Positions 25,988 through 35,834 of a stretch of 64,000 bases of DNA are shown here, one piece after another. The stretch's first letter is position 1. Every line of letters starts with the position of its first letter. The DNA comes from Spirosoma fluviale (GTDB lineage: Bacteria; Bacteroidota; Bacteroidia; Cytophagales; Flexibacteraceae). The stretch lies in the NCBI GenBank assembly GCA_945883425.1, contig CAMCXM010000002.1, positions 1 to 64,000 on the forward strand, written 5' to 3'. A program made the position numbers and the translations under genes. The notes beneath the pieces are model-generated. The model saw only the letters and a list, made by a program, of their open reading frames with translations. It had not been told where the DNA came from and did no database searches.

Positions 25988-28900
25988 TTAGAAGTTATAA
26001 GAAGCCCCGATTCTGAAACGGCGAGGCAGGGAAATGTTATCAGGATTCATGATGGCCATATTGTAGAACATGGCGTAAGAGTCAGGATCGATGGCACGCT
26101 TGGCATTGTTCTGACCGTACGCAGAAACCAGGTATCCATCATCCGTAGCGGAACCAGTCCTTGTATAAACGCCCAGAACGTTTTGCGCATTAAATAAGTT
26201 CTGAACATAGAAGTAGATGTTGATGGAGTGCTTGCGACCAGCACCAGCATCAAGAGAAAATGATTTGTCGATACGCACCGAAGTACGGTTGTTCCATGGA
26301 AGGCGGGCCCCGTTGATGGATCCACGTACTTGTGTTTTTCCACCCCACACAGAACCATCCTGTGTGTAAGGCGTACCAGAGCCTGTGTAAAAAGTGGCAT
26401 TCAGACCAACATTTTCAAGAGGATAAACACCAAACATCATCGGACCCTGTTTGCTGTTCAAACGATAATCAAAATTCAATTTAACGGCATGGCGCTGATC
26501 GTAATTCAATGGCGTTGTATTCTTCAGATTGGGAGTACTTGTGTTAAGCAAGGCTCCGGCAAAACTGGAAGCAGAACCTTCAGCAAATGACAAAGTATAA
26601 GATGCAGAGGCTGTGAAATTTTCCGATTTGCGGAGGTCGTATTCCAAAGAAAGCCCTTTTACAACACTGAAATCCTGGTTACCACTGGTCTGATACCGTA
26701 CCGGATAGGCGTAGTTCACATTGATTACCTGAATGAGGTCTTTGATTTCAGAGTAAAAAGCGGAAAACTTAATAGCAGAACTTGGGGTGATTGCCTGCTG
26801 AAACCCGAGAGCATAGTCAATTTTCTTCTGTGGTTTCAGGTTTGGATTGTTGATAAAGCCTCCGTTTCCAATCGCCAGACTGAAGTAATCAACAGGTGAT
26901 GCATAGTTTTGTTGCAGACCACCTCCGCCATCAACGCCCAATGGTCTTTGAGTGAGCACATCGTAGTGAGCAAAGAACAAAGCGGTTTCGTTCAGTGGGA
27001 AGGAGAAGGAAATACGAGGCATGAAATTGATCTGCGGTTTAAAATCACGGTATGCGTCCAGAGTAATACCGGTAGAACGTTGCAGAGATTTGAGATAGGC
27101 TTCATCATTACGGTTTACCATATCAAAGAATGGATTCACCGTTCCGTTGCGCTCGAGGGAAGCTGGGTTGCTGGTTTCAAAACCATTGGCATCATACCAG
27201 GTATCGCCATTTCTGTAACCGACAACCTGATACTCAGAATAATTCGATCCGTTGAAATTGGTGGCTGGCTTGTCAACATATACGGCCCAGTCATTTCCAA
27301 CAGAACTCGGTTGAGCCACTCCTGCTCCTTTATAAAATTCCTGAGCAGTGGTCAGACGAGTCAGTGTGTACTTGTCTTTCAAAACCGGCATGTTGGCATC
27401 GAAAGCATCGATACGCAGACCTAGGCTAAGAACAAGGTCATTGATCACAAACTTGTCCTCAATGAAACCTGCATAATAAATTGGTCTGAAAGCATCAACC
27501 GGACGATTCACTGTATCTTTGAAGAAGTCAAAAAACGATGATTTGCCGGCAATTTTCCCATAAGGCGTGTATCCCTGCCAGAGTGACAAAGGAGAGTTCC
27601 CGTTGTCAAGAATATCACTCACACCAAAATCATTGATGCTGAATGTGTTCGGACCATAACTATCCAAAAGGATGTTTTCATTATCCGGAATACCATTTTT
27701 CGCTCTGAAGTTCCGATCAAAAGTTGTTTGACCTGGGTATAGTCCGTTCTGTTTGGTGAAAGGATTCACAAAGGCACTTGTATACACTTTTACAAGTGTA
27801 TCCAAATCTGGATTGGCAGGATCATCATTGGCGATCAAAGACTTCTCCAAAATCGTTGTATTTAAATTCGGGACAAACTGAGCATTGAGTTGCTGTCTTG
27901 ATCTTGAATAAAGCGAACCAATTGTATTGTATGAAGAAATGATTCGTTGCTCGAATTCAAATCCAATTTTGATGTTATGATTTTTGATTTCAGCACCAGC
28001 CTGCAATGAAATCCGATGTTGCTGACTCATTGATTTGCTGTAGCCTGTTTGTGCTTTACCCAAAGTTGGATAAAAATATCCAAAGTCGTTTCCGCCACCG
28101 CCATTGAGGAAACCGGTCAGTCCAAGAAGTTGAAGGTCACTCACAATATTGTTTTCTTCAAAAATCTGACGGTTGATGGCCGCCAAATCAGGATTGATAG
28201 AAGACGGAGTAAAGCTCAGACCTTGAGGCTGGTTCATCAACTGAAACTTTGTTTCATCGGTTGTGTTGATAACAATTGGAGTTGTTGTCACATTTCCGTT
28301 TCCATCGACTGTCGTACTTGATAGTTCAAATGGTGGAGCTTGATCCGGATACAAAACATCGTCTTTGACTATTTCGAATTTTCCGACATAGTTAATTTCA
28401 TTCAAACGGTCATAAAAACGTGGGTCGTATGATTCGATTCTCCTTCTGGAATAATCATACTGAACCTGATAATACACATTCTTTAACAAAGAGCCGGTAT
28501 CGCTGATGCCTGAATTATTAAAGGTCTGACGGAATCGAAGAAAACCGTTGTAGTTCTGGTCAACTCTTTTACCATTATTTCCGAAGTTAAACAAATTCTG
28601 ATAGGAGTTCGGGTTCGGACTACCATCTCCACCGTTGTCCTCAGACGGTCCAAGACGACTCATAATATGGTTGTAGTTTCCACCCAATGTGATCATGATG
28701 TTTTCCTGCGGTTGGAAATCAAGGGTCAGGTTACTCTGGATGGTCTGATCACCCATATTTGGACGGGCCTTTATCTCTTCAAAAGCATCTGATTTCAGAT
28801 AGTTGGCCGAATTGGTATACGAATCTGAAAAACGTGTCAGTGGTTTGGCACGTAATGCATCCAGAGTTGATGACTTTGCTCTGTAAATAGGAATAGCAGA

Positions 28901-29791
28901 AGGAGCGCCATCTGAATTGGATGTATACTGAACTGCTCCAAAGAAACCCAGGATAGTTCGGGTATTTGTATCAGCACCTTCGATGGTTGTTCTCGTCAAT
29001 ATTGGGCCGGAACCGTTCAAACCCACAAAATTATAGTTGTATTTATCAAATAGTGAGGATGTTTCACCCTGAACTCCAACATTGAATTTCCTTGCAGCCG
29101 ACTTGGTTGTTACCGAAATAATCCCACCCAATGCATCTCCATACTGAGCCGGAATACCACCAGTAATCAGGGACAATTCCTGGATGGATTCTGCAGGTGG
29201 AAGAGACGTTCCGAACTGACGGACACCGTTCACGAAAACGGCATTATCACCTGATCTGTTACCTCTTACGTTGAGGCCTCTGCCATAATCGGCAGAAGTA
29301 ACGTTGCTGAAAGTGGCCACCATATCCTGTGGGTTCCGTGTAGGTATTTTGGCAATCTGCTCAGAGCCTAAGCGTTGCTTTTGACCTCCATCAATCCCAA
29401 TAATTGGTTCTTTGTAGGCTTTAATTTCAACCTCTTTTGTGGTGGAAACAACTGAAACTATGGAAGAATTAATGCGCTTCAATTCTTCAGCACCCACATT
29501 TATTCCAGGGACAACGTGCTTTTTGTAACCAGCACTGGATACTTCCATGCTGTACACACCCGGACTCAATGGGGAGCCTGAAAAAGAGCCATTGATATCG
29601 CAAATGGCCCCGCCTTTCAATGCGCCTCCGGAAAAGAACTTCACGTTGGCAAATGGGACGGGTTCTTTTGTATCAGCATCGGTAACGGTACCAATGATCT
29701 TACCAGTCTGCTGGGCGAAGGCAGAAAAACAGCCCGGACCTGTGAGCGCAACTAACAGTAAAAGCGCTCTTAAAATGTTCTTGATCACCAA
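25988..29791 (-). CDS. TonB-dependent outer-membrane receptor with carboxypeptidase-like N-terminal domain
   Basis: A 1267-residue receptor. Signal peptide about 1-26; a CarboxypepD_reg-like domain (about 31-105, GTVTDADTKEPVPFANV, GVYSMEVSSAGY); plug (about 110-230, RLGSEQIAKIPTRNPQDMV, GGIPAQYGDALGGIISV); then a 22-strand-type barrel ending RRFRIGASYNF. Size is larger than siderophore receptors and typical of Bacteroidota oligomer/peptide or SusC-type importers, but no SusD partner is present. It opens an operon with the 1492-residue protein and the PorV-like barrel. Confidence 0.92.
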   Translation of the reverse strand: MVIKNILRALLLLVALTGPGCFSAFAQQTGKIIGTVTDADTKEPVPFANVKFFSGGALKGGAICDINGSFSGSPLSPGVYSMEVSSAGYKKHVVPGINVGAEELKRINSSIVSVVSTTKEVEIKAYKEPIIGIDGGQKQRLGSEQIAKIPTRNPQDMVATFSNVTSADYGRGLNVRGNRSGDNAVFVNGVRQFGTSLPPAESIQELSLITGGIPAQYGDALGGIISVTTKSAARKFNVGVQGETSSLFDKYNYNFVGLNGSGPILTRTTIEGADTNTRTILGFFGAVQYTSNSDGAPSAIPIYRAKSSTLDALRAKPLTRFSDSYTNSANYLKSDAFEEIKARPNMGDQTIQSNLTLDFQPQENIMITLGGNYNHIMSRLGPSEDNGGDGSPNPNSYQNLFNFGNNGKRVDQNYNGFLRFRQTFNNSGISDTGSLLKNVYYQVQYDYSRRRIESYDPRFYDRLNEINYVGKFEIVKDDVLYPDQAPPFELSSTTVDGNGNVTTTPIVINTTDETKFQLMNQPQGLSFTPSSINPDLAAINRQIFEENNIVSDLQLLGLTGFLNGGGGNDFGYFYPTLGKAQTGYSKSMSQQHRISLQAGAEIKNHNIKIGFEFEQRIISSYNTIGSLYSRSRQQLNAQFVPNLNTTILEKSLIANDDPANPDLDTLVKVYTSAFVNPFTKQNGLYPGQTTFDRNFRAKNGIPDNENILLDSYGPNTFSINDFGVSDILDNGNSPLSLWQGYTPYGKIAGKSSFFDFFKDTVNRPVDAFRPIYYAGFIEDKFVINDLVLSLGLRIDAFDANMPVLKDKYTLTRLTTAQEFYKGAGVAQPSSVGNDWAVYVDKPATNFNGSNYSEYQVVGYRNGDTWYDANGFETSNPASLERNGTVNPFFDMVNRNDEAYLKSLQRSTGITLDAYRDFKPQINFMPRISFSFPLNETALFFAHYDVLTQRPLGVDGGGGLQQNYASPVDYFSLAIGNGGFINNPNLKPQKKIDYALGFQQAITPSSAIKFSAFYSEIKDLIQVINVNYAYPVRYQTSGNQDFSVVKGLSLEYDLRKSENFTASASYTLSFAEGSASSFAGALLNTSTPNLKNTTPLNYDQRHAVKLNFDYRLNSKQGPMMFGVYPLENVGLNATFYTGSGTPYTQDGSVWGGKTQVRGSINGARLPWNNRTSVRIDKSFSLDAGAGRKHSINIYFYVQNLFNAQNVLGVYTRTGSATDDGYLVSAYGQNNAKRAIDPDSYAMFYNMAIMNPDNISLPRRFRIGASYNF

Positions 29792-29834
29792 CGAGTAACA
29801 GTTTTATCGTAAACTAAACTTTTTTTCCAAAAAA

Positions 29835-29866
29835 CAAAACTAATCCCACGAATACCTTTCACCAAA
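29835..29866 (-). promoter_or_regulatory. Bacteroidota-type promoter of the TonB receptor operon
   Basis: On the minus strand TTTG, 20 nt, TAGTTTTG, an exact consensus fit. Predicts a leader of about 37 nt before the ATG at 29791. Confidence 0.75.
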
Positions 29867-29901
29867 AAATATTGTTCTGCTAACATGCAAACCGACCGTA
29901 T

Positions 29902-30843
29902 TTACTTTGTCAATTGGCTCAACCGATCTATTATTTTAATTGCCAGCACCCGTGAAATCTTTTCGTAAGATTCTAAAGACCAACCCGCTATATGAGGGGT
30001 CAGTAACACATCATCCCGGCCGAACAGTTGTTCGTATTTGGCCCGATTAATTGAATTTTTTTTTAGGGGTGGTTCGTCTTCGAGCACATCAAGTGCTGCA
30101 CCGGACAAGGTTCCATCCACTAAACATTCGAGAATCGCCTTCACGTGTACGATCCCGCCACGTGAGGTATTCACCAGAAAGACACCTTTTCGAAAGGATT
30201 TCAGATAATCTGAATCAACCATACCTGCGGTTTCCTCCGTAAGCGGGATGTGAAGGCTGAGAATATGGCTTTCCGATTTCAATGTGTCCAGATCGACCCG
30301 GACCGCATAGTGGTCAGGCCAGTTGTCCAGATATTTGTCGTATGCAATGACCTCGCAACCGAAAGAGTTCAATCGTCTGGCAACAGCACGGCCCATGTTT
30401 CCATAGCCCACTAAGCCAACGGTTTTACCTTTCAATTCCACTCCCCGATACAATTCTCTGTTCCATTCCCCAGCCCTGACGGATCTGTCGGCACTGGCAA
30501 TTTTGGAAAGGAGTCCGAGAATGAGCCCAATGGTGTGTTCGCCAACTGCATCGGCATTGCCTTCTGCAGCATGAACCACATCGATTTCTCTTGCCCGGGT
30601 TTCTTCCAGATCTATGTTATCGAGACCGGCCCCTGCCCTTCCGATGAGATACAAACCCGGCGCCTGGTCCAGAATCTCACGGCTTACCTGAAACTTGCTC
30701 CGGATGATCAGAATGTCAGCGGTTGCCAGCATTCCGGAATCCTGTGTGAGGGCAAAGTCAGGTTTGTAGATGACCTCAAGGCCAACCGACTCCAGCTTCT
30801 GGATCAGGATAGGGTGAATATCATCTACTATAAGGCACTGCAT
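29902..30843 (-). CDS. D-isomer-specific 2-hydroxyacid dehydrogenase (phosphoglycerate dehydrogenase-like)
   Basis: A 313-residue NAD-dependent dehydrogenase. Rossmann motif VGYGNMGRAVARRL (about 145-158), the substrate-side GAGLDNID (about 75), HIPLTEET, and NTSRGGIVH with the catalytic Arg, plus LTPHIAGW with the catalytic His. It lacks the C-terminal ACT domain of long SerA, so it is the short type. Serine synthesis is possible but not certain; the wider family also reduces glyoxylate and other 2-oxoacids. Confidence 0.9.
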   Translation of the reverse strand: MQCLIVDDIHPILIQKLESVGLEVIYKPDFALTQDSGMLATADILIIRSKFQVSREILDQAPGLYLIGRAGAGLDNIDLEETRAREIDVVHAAEGNADAVGEHTIGLILGLLSKIASADRSVRAGEWNRELYRGVELKGKTVGLVGYGNMGRAVARRLNSFGCEVIAYDKYLDNWPDHYAVRVDLDTLKSESHILSLHIPLTEETAGMVDSDYLKSFRKGVFLVNTSRGGIVHVKAILECLVDGTLSGAALDVLEDEPPLKKNSINRAKYEQLFGRDDVLLTPHIAGWSLESYEKISRVLAIKIIDRLSQLTK

Positions 30844-30910
30844 ATTCTTTCAGACAAGGCGTCTTTTGAAAAGGTTGTACGAAAGGCAAAAAAAGATGAT
30901 AAAATTCGGA

Positions 30911-31357
30911 TTATATTATCTGAGAGGCGTGCTCTGCCGTTTTAACTTTATCAATGATATTGGTGATCACTCCATTTTCATCAATCACAAAGGTGGTACG
31001 GACGATTCCCATATACTTTTTGCCATACATCGATTTCTCCTTCCAGACGCCAAACGCTTCAACCAGCTGATGATCGGTATCAGCGATGAGAGGAAAGTTC
31101 AAGCTATATTTGGCGATGAATTTCAAATGAGACTTTTCATCATCCGCACTAACTCCAACTACATGGTAACCAGCCGCATTCAATGCAGGAAGAGAATCCC
31201 GTAGATTGCATGCCTGCGCTGTGCAACCAGACGTATCGTCTTTTGGATAGAAATAGAGAGCCAGTTTTTTTCCTTGAAAATCGGCCAATGAAATGGCTTT
31301 TCCGTTTTCGTCTTTTGATGTGAAGGCAGGGGCTTTATCGCCGATCTTTAATTCCAT
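30911..31357 (-). CDS. bcp: Thiol peroxidase, Bcp/PrxQ type
   Basis: A 148-residue peroxiredoxin that reduces hydroperoxides using thioredoxin. The peroxidatic Cys45 lies in DDTSGCTAQAC and the resolving Cys50 follows five residues later, the PrxQ arrangement. YPKDDTSGCT and PLIADTDHQL are family landmarks. No signal peptide. Lies 67 nt upstream of the dehydrogenase gene on the same strand. Confidence 0.95.
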   Translation of the reverse strand: MELKIGDKAPAFTSKDENGKAISLADFQGKKLALYFYPKDDTSGCTAQACNLRDSLPALNAAGYHVVGVSADDEKSHLKFIAKYSLNFPLIADTDHQLVEAFGVWKEKSMYGKKYMGIVRTTFVIDENGVITNIIDKVKTAEHASQII

Positions 31358-31459
31358 TGAATATTATTTTAAGTAATAAATAGATTGAGGCCTGATTTTG
31401 TTTTGAGTGATGCTTTTCAACAAATGACCCGAACCCGGAAAAGGAACCAAAACAGGAAA

Positions 31460-32614
31460 TTACTCTACTGATCGTATCAGGTTATTGCTGTCGATGTTGC
31501 CAGTTGGAATTTTCTCCATGGCAGACACAAATTTGGCGCAATCATCCGGCGACAGGTAACGGTATCCTTCGGGACTGACCGTTATTTCCAAGGGCAGTTT
31601 CTTTTTGGAAGCAATCAGTTTAATGAAAGCCTGATTGGCGGCAGGCTCGGAAGGCGAAAACACATTTTCATCGTCCGGCAACATGAAACTACCTTTTGAC
31701 ATCTGGTTTTTCTGTCCGTTTTCAAACGGGAAAACCATGTACATTTTGTTTCCTGTGAGGTCGTTGCTTTCATAGTAAAACGCATAGACATAGGCATCCT
31801 CCTTCAGATCCACTTTCAGTTGATATCCTTTTCCGGTTTGCAGGCAGGTTTCCAGAGAAATCGGCTGATCGGTTTTTTCATCGACGATGTTTACAGAAGC
31901 GAACTGTCCTTTTGAAGCCAGCCGAACAAGACGGGCATACTGATCATCAATCACGCCGACATTGCCGTCCATTTTTTTGAAAGACTGCCTTTCGTTTTCA
32001 TCCTGAAACTCGAAGTCCGCATCGGCCAGCGTGATTTTGCTGGAGTAGTTGGCGAGTTTTGGATTGAGGGCATCTTTGATGAGCTCGACGTTACTCACCC
32101 GAACACCTTTATAGTCACCTATGATTTCGTATTTGCCTGTGATGTAGTAATCGGGTCTTTGTCCTTGCGCCACGTTTTTCCAGAACTCCGACTCTTCCGC
32201 CATGGTAGCCGGCGGCGTAACGTTTTTGGCCATCAGCTCGAACAGCTGTTTGTTTTCATCGTCGGGACTCACGATGTTGAGATTCAGTTTCCGGAGTTTT
32301 CGTTCCTGGGCCAGACGTTTGAAACGAAAGGAAATCTCGGCGGATATTTTCATGCCGAGGGGTGTTTTGAAGGTATCGACTCCAGCCCTTTCGCAGCGGA
32401 AAGGCAGAGCATACAGTTTGCAGCCCAGTGGGATTTTCGCTTTCCTCACTTCCTTTTTAAAGGATCGCCCCACAGACCAGGAAATCACATCCATTACGGC
32501 CAGTGGCGGCAGTGAATCTGTATCCACTTGCGCACGGATGTCAGATGAAAAAGTGGTGAGGACGAGGAAACAGAAGAAAAGTCGTTTCATGTTGGTATCA
32601 GAATTCGGTTTCAA
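31460..32614 (-). CDS. Exported DUF4384 protein
   Basis: A 384-residue exported protein (signal peptide near 1-28, ending RAQ). The C-terminal half carries a DUF4384 domain (about 265-345: KVDLKEDAYVYAFYYESND, MYMVFPFENG, GSFMLPDDENVF), a domain often found next to caspase-like proteases in envelope-stress or signalling gene sets. The N-terminal 200 residues are unassigned. Together with the caspase-like gene and the LPP20-like genes nearby it resembles that association, but the role is not known. Confidence 0.75.
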   Translation of the reverse strand: MKPNSDTNMKRLFFCFLVLTTFSSDIRAQVDTDSLPPLAVMDVISWSVGRSFKKEVRKAKIPLGCKLYALPFRCERAGVDTFKTPLGMKISAEISFRFKRLAQERKLRKLNLNIVSPDDENKQLFELMAKNVTPPATMAEESEFWKNVAQGQRPDYYITGKYEIIGDYKGVRVSNVELIKDALNPKLANYSSKITLADADFEFQDENERQSFKKMDGNVGVIDDQYARLVRLASKGQFASVNIVDEKTDQPISLETCLQTGKGYQLKVDLKEDAYVYAFYYESNDLTGNKMYMVFPFENGQKNQMSKGSFMLPDDENVFSPSEPAANQAFIKLIASKKKLPLEITVSPEGYRYLSPDDCAKFVSAMEKIPTGNIDSNNLIRSVE

Positions 32615-32680
32615 ATAAGGCGGGTCTTCCTGATTGAGGCGAATAATTTTTTGGTAAGATTGGTTAAAACGAAGTGAATT

Positions 32681-32896
32681 TCATTTGAAAGAGATGTCAG
32701 ACAGCAAATCCTCTATTTTGTTTTTGGGTAGTTCTCCAGATTGAATTCTTTTCACCTCCGCTAGTCCTTGAGTAATGGTATTCAAGTCATCGAAATTAGA
32801 ACTTGCCTCTACTGAACTTATAAAACCTAAACTCTCTACAAGTTCAATAAAAAACCCTAGTTTTTCATCCGGGACATTCACTGTGACAAAAGCCAT
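32681..32896 (-). CDS. Small antitoxin-like protein
   Basis: A 71-residue acidic protein: an N-terminal beta-type start (MAFVTVNVPDEKLGFFIELVE) followed by helices and a Lys-rich middle (KRIQSGELPKNKIEDLL). This layout is common among small Bacteroidota antitoxins. No partner toxin is adjacent, so it may be an orphan. The call is tentative. Confidence 0.5.
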   Translation of the reverse strand: MAFVTVNVPDEKLGFFIELVESLGFISSVEASSNFDDLNTITQGLAEVKRIQSGELPKNKIEDLLSDISFK

Positions 32897-32977
32897 TTTA
32901 TTCTTTTTACAAAATTCAAATCGAAAATATCAAAAACCCGGAAACTGGCTCACAAGCCTTTTCCATCTGGCATTTTC

Positions 32978-34699
32978 TCACTTACCAAAATCAACCAGTG
33001 TCCGGGACTTATCGACACCAATCAATACCGGATTTTGCTCTCTTGAACTTCCAAACATCCGGCGTGACTGGTAGGGCACTCCTTCGGCCATGTCGCTCAC
33101 AAACTGGTGAATTTCTTCCAGAGTGAGCTTTCCGTCCTTGTTCTTATCGGAGAGTTCTTTGTTCTGAATGGCCTTGAGGAAGTAATAGGTAAAAAGACCG
33201 TGTTCCTTCTCGACAAACCAGTTCGAAACCTGAGACTCCCGGCTGGATGCCAGAACCATGGCTTTTTTCACTTCCGGGTATTTTGGTCTGATCACCATGG
33301 GCGATGCTTTTTGAATGAGGTCTTCACCCGAAAAACAGGCATCAAGTACCACTGTCAGTGATTTTGCCGGAAGCCTTTCGAGATTGCCATAAAAGGTTTC
33401 GAGGGAATAGCCACCATTGGCCACGTAATTTGGATTGCAACCCACCGGAACAATGTAACCCTTTGTCTCACTGCCTTCTCCCAGATCTGGAGCACCATGG
33501 CCACTGTAGTAAACAAACACATCGCTGATATTGGGTTTTACACGGTCGTGCAACATTCCTTTTTGTTTTTCCTTTCCGAAAATGGTGTAGAAATCATCGA
33601 GGGAAGCATCGGTGTAATAAAGGATATTGCCCTCTCTAAAACCCAGCACCTGCACAAGGTAGTTTTTGATACTGGCGGCATCGTTGATAGCAAAATCAAC
33701 TTGTTTGGTCTGTCGGTAATGCTGATTTCCAATGATCACCGCCACCGCATCGGGATTTTGTGTTTTCGAAACCGGAAGATTCTGATCCACATCGGATGTT
33801 AAAACCACGGTTGCAAACTCTTCCTTTTTCATTTCCTTCACTGCTACATCAACCGTTTGTGGTGTGGCAAGCTTCTGGTTCATGGAAACAGAGGTTGACT
33901 TTATACTTCCGAATTGCCCATATTTCTCAGTAATGGTGAGTGTACAAGGAACAGTCGTTTCGGCATAACGCTTATTGGCCATAAACTCAAAATCGAGCAA
34001 TTTACTTTCGCCCGGCTTGAGAAGGGGGATGTTGATTTCTTCGTCAGAGGACAGGAAAACATTGGTTTCAGGTAGCTTGATCTTGACTTTCACATTTTCG
34101 GCAATGCCCTTTCCTGTGTTTTGAATGGCGGATCTCAAGGTAATGGAAACACCGGGCTGCATGGTGCCCGTCATTGATGAAAATTTGGAATCCACGATTT
34201 CGACTTTCGGTGCCTGAAAAGATTGAACCGTAACATTGATTTTAACCGGATCGGCATCGAATCCGTTTCTCTCCAGGGCCGTAATCTCTAAAGTAATGGG
34301 ACCACTGGATTGCTGCATCGTCCCTTTTACCACCAATTCAAACTTCTTTGTTTCGCCGGGAGATAACTCGGCCACTGTTTCAGCTGCGGGAAGCAGAATT
34401 CCCGATTTTGAACCGGCCATTTCGGTCATCGCTAATTTCACCTGGCAGGCATGGCCCTTCCCTGAATTCACTAATTCAAAACTGGCATTGCAGTTTTCGT
34501 TGACTTCGATGACGCCATTTCCATTGCCATCGGTAAACTGAATCTTATCAATTACAAGATTGGCCGGTGCTTTGGGCTTTTCGCAGTAATGAGGCTCCGG
34601 AGCGATGTGGATGGAATAGGGTTTGGAAATGCCTTCGATGGTTTGGGCGGAAACGGAGAACGCACCGATCAATAACAGGAGAATAAATATTCTGAGCAT
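32978..34699 (-). CDS. Exported caspase-like (C14) protease with Ig-like N-terminal domains
   Basis: A 573-residue protein: signal peptide (1-18), two CARDB/Ig-like beta domains (about 45-160 and 165-265), and a caspase-type domain (about 315-500). The catalytic pair is intact: His401 in YYSGHGAPD and Cys455 in LDACFSG. An EF-hand-like loop, DKNKDGKLTLEE (about 518), follows. Exported caspase-like proteins of this build occur in many Bacteroidota; cytosolic death effectors lack the signal peptide. Target specificity is unknown. It neighbours a DUF4384 gene and a RAYT/DGR-target block. Confidence 0.88.
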   Translation of the reverse strand: MLRIFILLLLIGAFSVSAQTIEGISKPYSIHIAPEPHYCEKPKAPANLVIDKIQFTDGNGNGVIEVNENCNASFELVNSGKGHACQVKLAMTEMAGSKSGILLPAAETVAELSPGETKKFELVVKGTMQQSSGPITLEITALERNGFDADPVKINVTVQSFQAPKVEIVDSKFSSMTGTMQPGVSITLRSAIQNTGKGIAENVKVKIKLPETNVFLSSDEEINIPLLKPGESKLLDFEFMANKRYAETTVPCTLTITEKYGQFGSIKSTSVSMNQKLATPQTVDVAVKEMKKEEFATVVLTSDVDQNLPVSKTQNPDAVAVIIGNQHYRQTKQVDFAINDAASIKNYLVQVLGFREGNILYYTDASLDDFYTIFGKEKQKGMLHDRVKPNISDVFVYYSGHGAPDLGEGSETKGYIVPVGCNPNYVANGGYSLETFYGNLERLPAKSLTVVLDACFSGEDLIQKASPMVIRPKYPEVKKAMVLASSRESQVSNWFVEKEHGLFTYYFLKAIQNKELSDKNKDGKLTLEEIHQFVSDMAEGVPYQSRRMFGSSREQNPVLIGVDKSRTLVDFGK

Positions 34700-34852
34700 T
34701 TGGCCTTTAATGAAGAGTCAAAATTATCGCAATAAATCAAAACTAAAAACAACCCACTGCTAGTCATCCTGGTCCGGTCAGGCAGGTACCCAGAAAAAAA
34801 AGTGGAATTGAATTCTGTAAAACATAGATTTGAATTCTAAACTGAACTAAAC

Positions 34853-35488
34853 ATGAAAGTGAATACAAGCATCCTGATACCAGGAAGCAAATACCATGTG
34901 TATAACCGAGGAATAAACGGAACCGATATTTTCAAGGCTCCGCTGAATTATGAACTTTTCCTGAAGAAATACGAAGAGCACGTTTCCCCCGTGGTGAGAA
35001 CCTATGCATACTGCCTTCTGAAAAATCATTTCCACATTCTTCTGGAAGTAAAAACAAGGGATGAAATCCTGAAGCAATACGACATACCCGGTCAAAATGA
35101 AACGTTTCTGAAGAAATTTTCAGATGATGAGTCTACCGGGAAGTTTGTAAGTCGCCAGTTGGGGCATCTTTTTAACGGTTATACCCAAACCATAAACAAG
35201 GCCTACCGTCGTACCGGCGGTTTGTTTGAAGAGCCGTTTCGGAGAATACCGGTTCTCACCAATTCTTATGTAACCAATCTGATTGGCTACATCCACCAGA
35301 ATCCTCAAAATCATGGGCTGGTTCCGGATTTTGCTACCTACCCGTATTCTTCGTATCAACGAATTCTTGATGGTGAACCGGCTTTTCTTGAAAGCGCCTG
35401 GGTGCTGGACTGGTTTGGCGGACGGGATGGATATATCAAGTTTCATCGGAACGGGGGGATATCGATCGACGAACTCGGCCTTACTTGA
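34853..35488 (+). CDS. REP-associated tyrosine transposase (RAYT, Y1/HUH family)
   Basis: A 211-residue transposase of the IS200-like RAYT group. N-terminal YHVYNRGINGT start, HUH motif NHFHILLE (about 61-68) and the C-terminal YIHQNPQNHGLV plus YPYSSYQRIL segment typical of the family. Unlike IS200 it is a single-copy gene without inverted transposon ends, as RAYTs are. RAYTs act on short palindromic REP sequences; a dense set of repeats starts about 20 nt after its stop codon and palindromic repeats are dispersed elsewhere in the window. That this protein mobilises them is inference. Confidence 0.88.
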   Translation: MKVNTSILIPGSKYHVYNRGINGTDIFKAPLNYELFLKKYEEHVSPVVRTYAYCLLKNHFHILLEVKTRDEILKQYDIPGQNETFLKKFSDDESTGKFVSRQLGHLFNGYTQTINKAYRRTGGLFEEPFRRIPVLTNSYVTNLIGYIHQNPQNHGLVPDFATYPYSSYQRILDGEPAFLESAWVLDWFGGRDGYIKFHRNGGISIDELGLT

Positions 35489-35506
35489 ACAACGATCGAC
35501 GCCTTG

Positions 35507-35548
35507 AACAACGATCGACGACCTTTTCAAGGATCGTCGACGTTGTTG
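35507..35548. repeat. Imperfect inverted repeat downstream of the RAYT gene
   Basis: AACAACGATCGACGACC pairs with GGATCGTCGACGTTGTT with small bulges around a TTTTCAA loop. A direct TTGAACAACGATCGACG repeat lies just upstream (35485 and 35503). A candidate REP-type hairpin next to its transposase. Confidence 0.65.
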
Positions 35549-35603
35549 ATACGCCGACGTTGTTGGGGATGCGGGGAGGCTCGCCCGTCGGCGATGGTCC
35601 TAC

Positions 35604-35681
35604 CTCGCCGATCGGTAGCGTGGGATGGGTTCGCCGATCGATAGCGTGGGAAGGGTTCGCCGATCGGTAGCGGTGGAGAGG
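35604..35681. repeat. Three tandem 26-bp units downstream of the RAYT gene
   Basis: Units begin at 35604, 35630 and 35656, each with the core TCGCCGATCGGTAGCG (one G to A in unit 2) and a GTGGGA-type tail. GGTAG lies at the end of the CCGATCGG palindrome, reminiscent of the GTAG of REP elements. Only three units, no spacers, so not a CRISPR. The 35489-35894 stretch holds no gene. Confidence 0.75.
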
Positions 35682-35834
35682 TTGGATCGTTTTTACCTGA
35701 GGGATAACGGAAAGGATGAATTGTTTTTCAGGGACACCTCAGGAACGAAAAGCCAATAAAAACAACAGAGATACGCTTCCCGTGATCATCCAAACCAGAT
35801 TGAAAATTTAAGGCATTGCCCCAAACCCCTACTA

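Noticed and set aside
35604-35681. The three 26-bp units as a CRISPR
   Set aside because: Units are directly adjacent with no spacers, and there are no cas genes.
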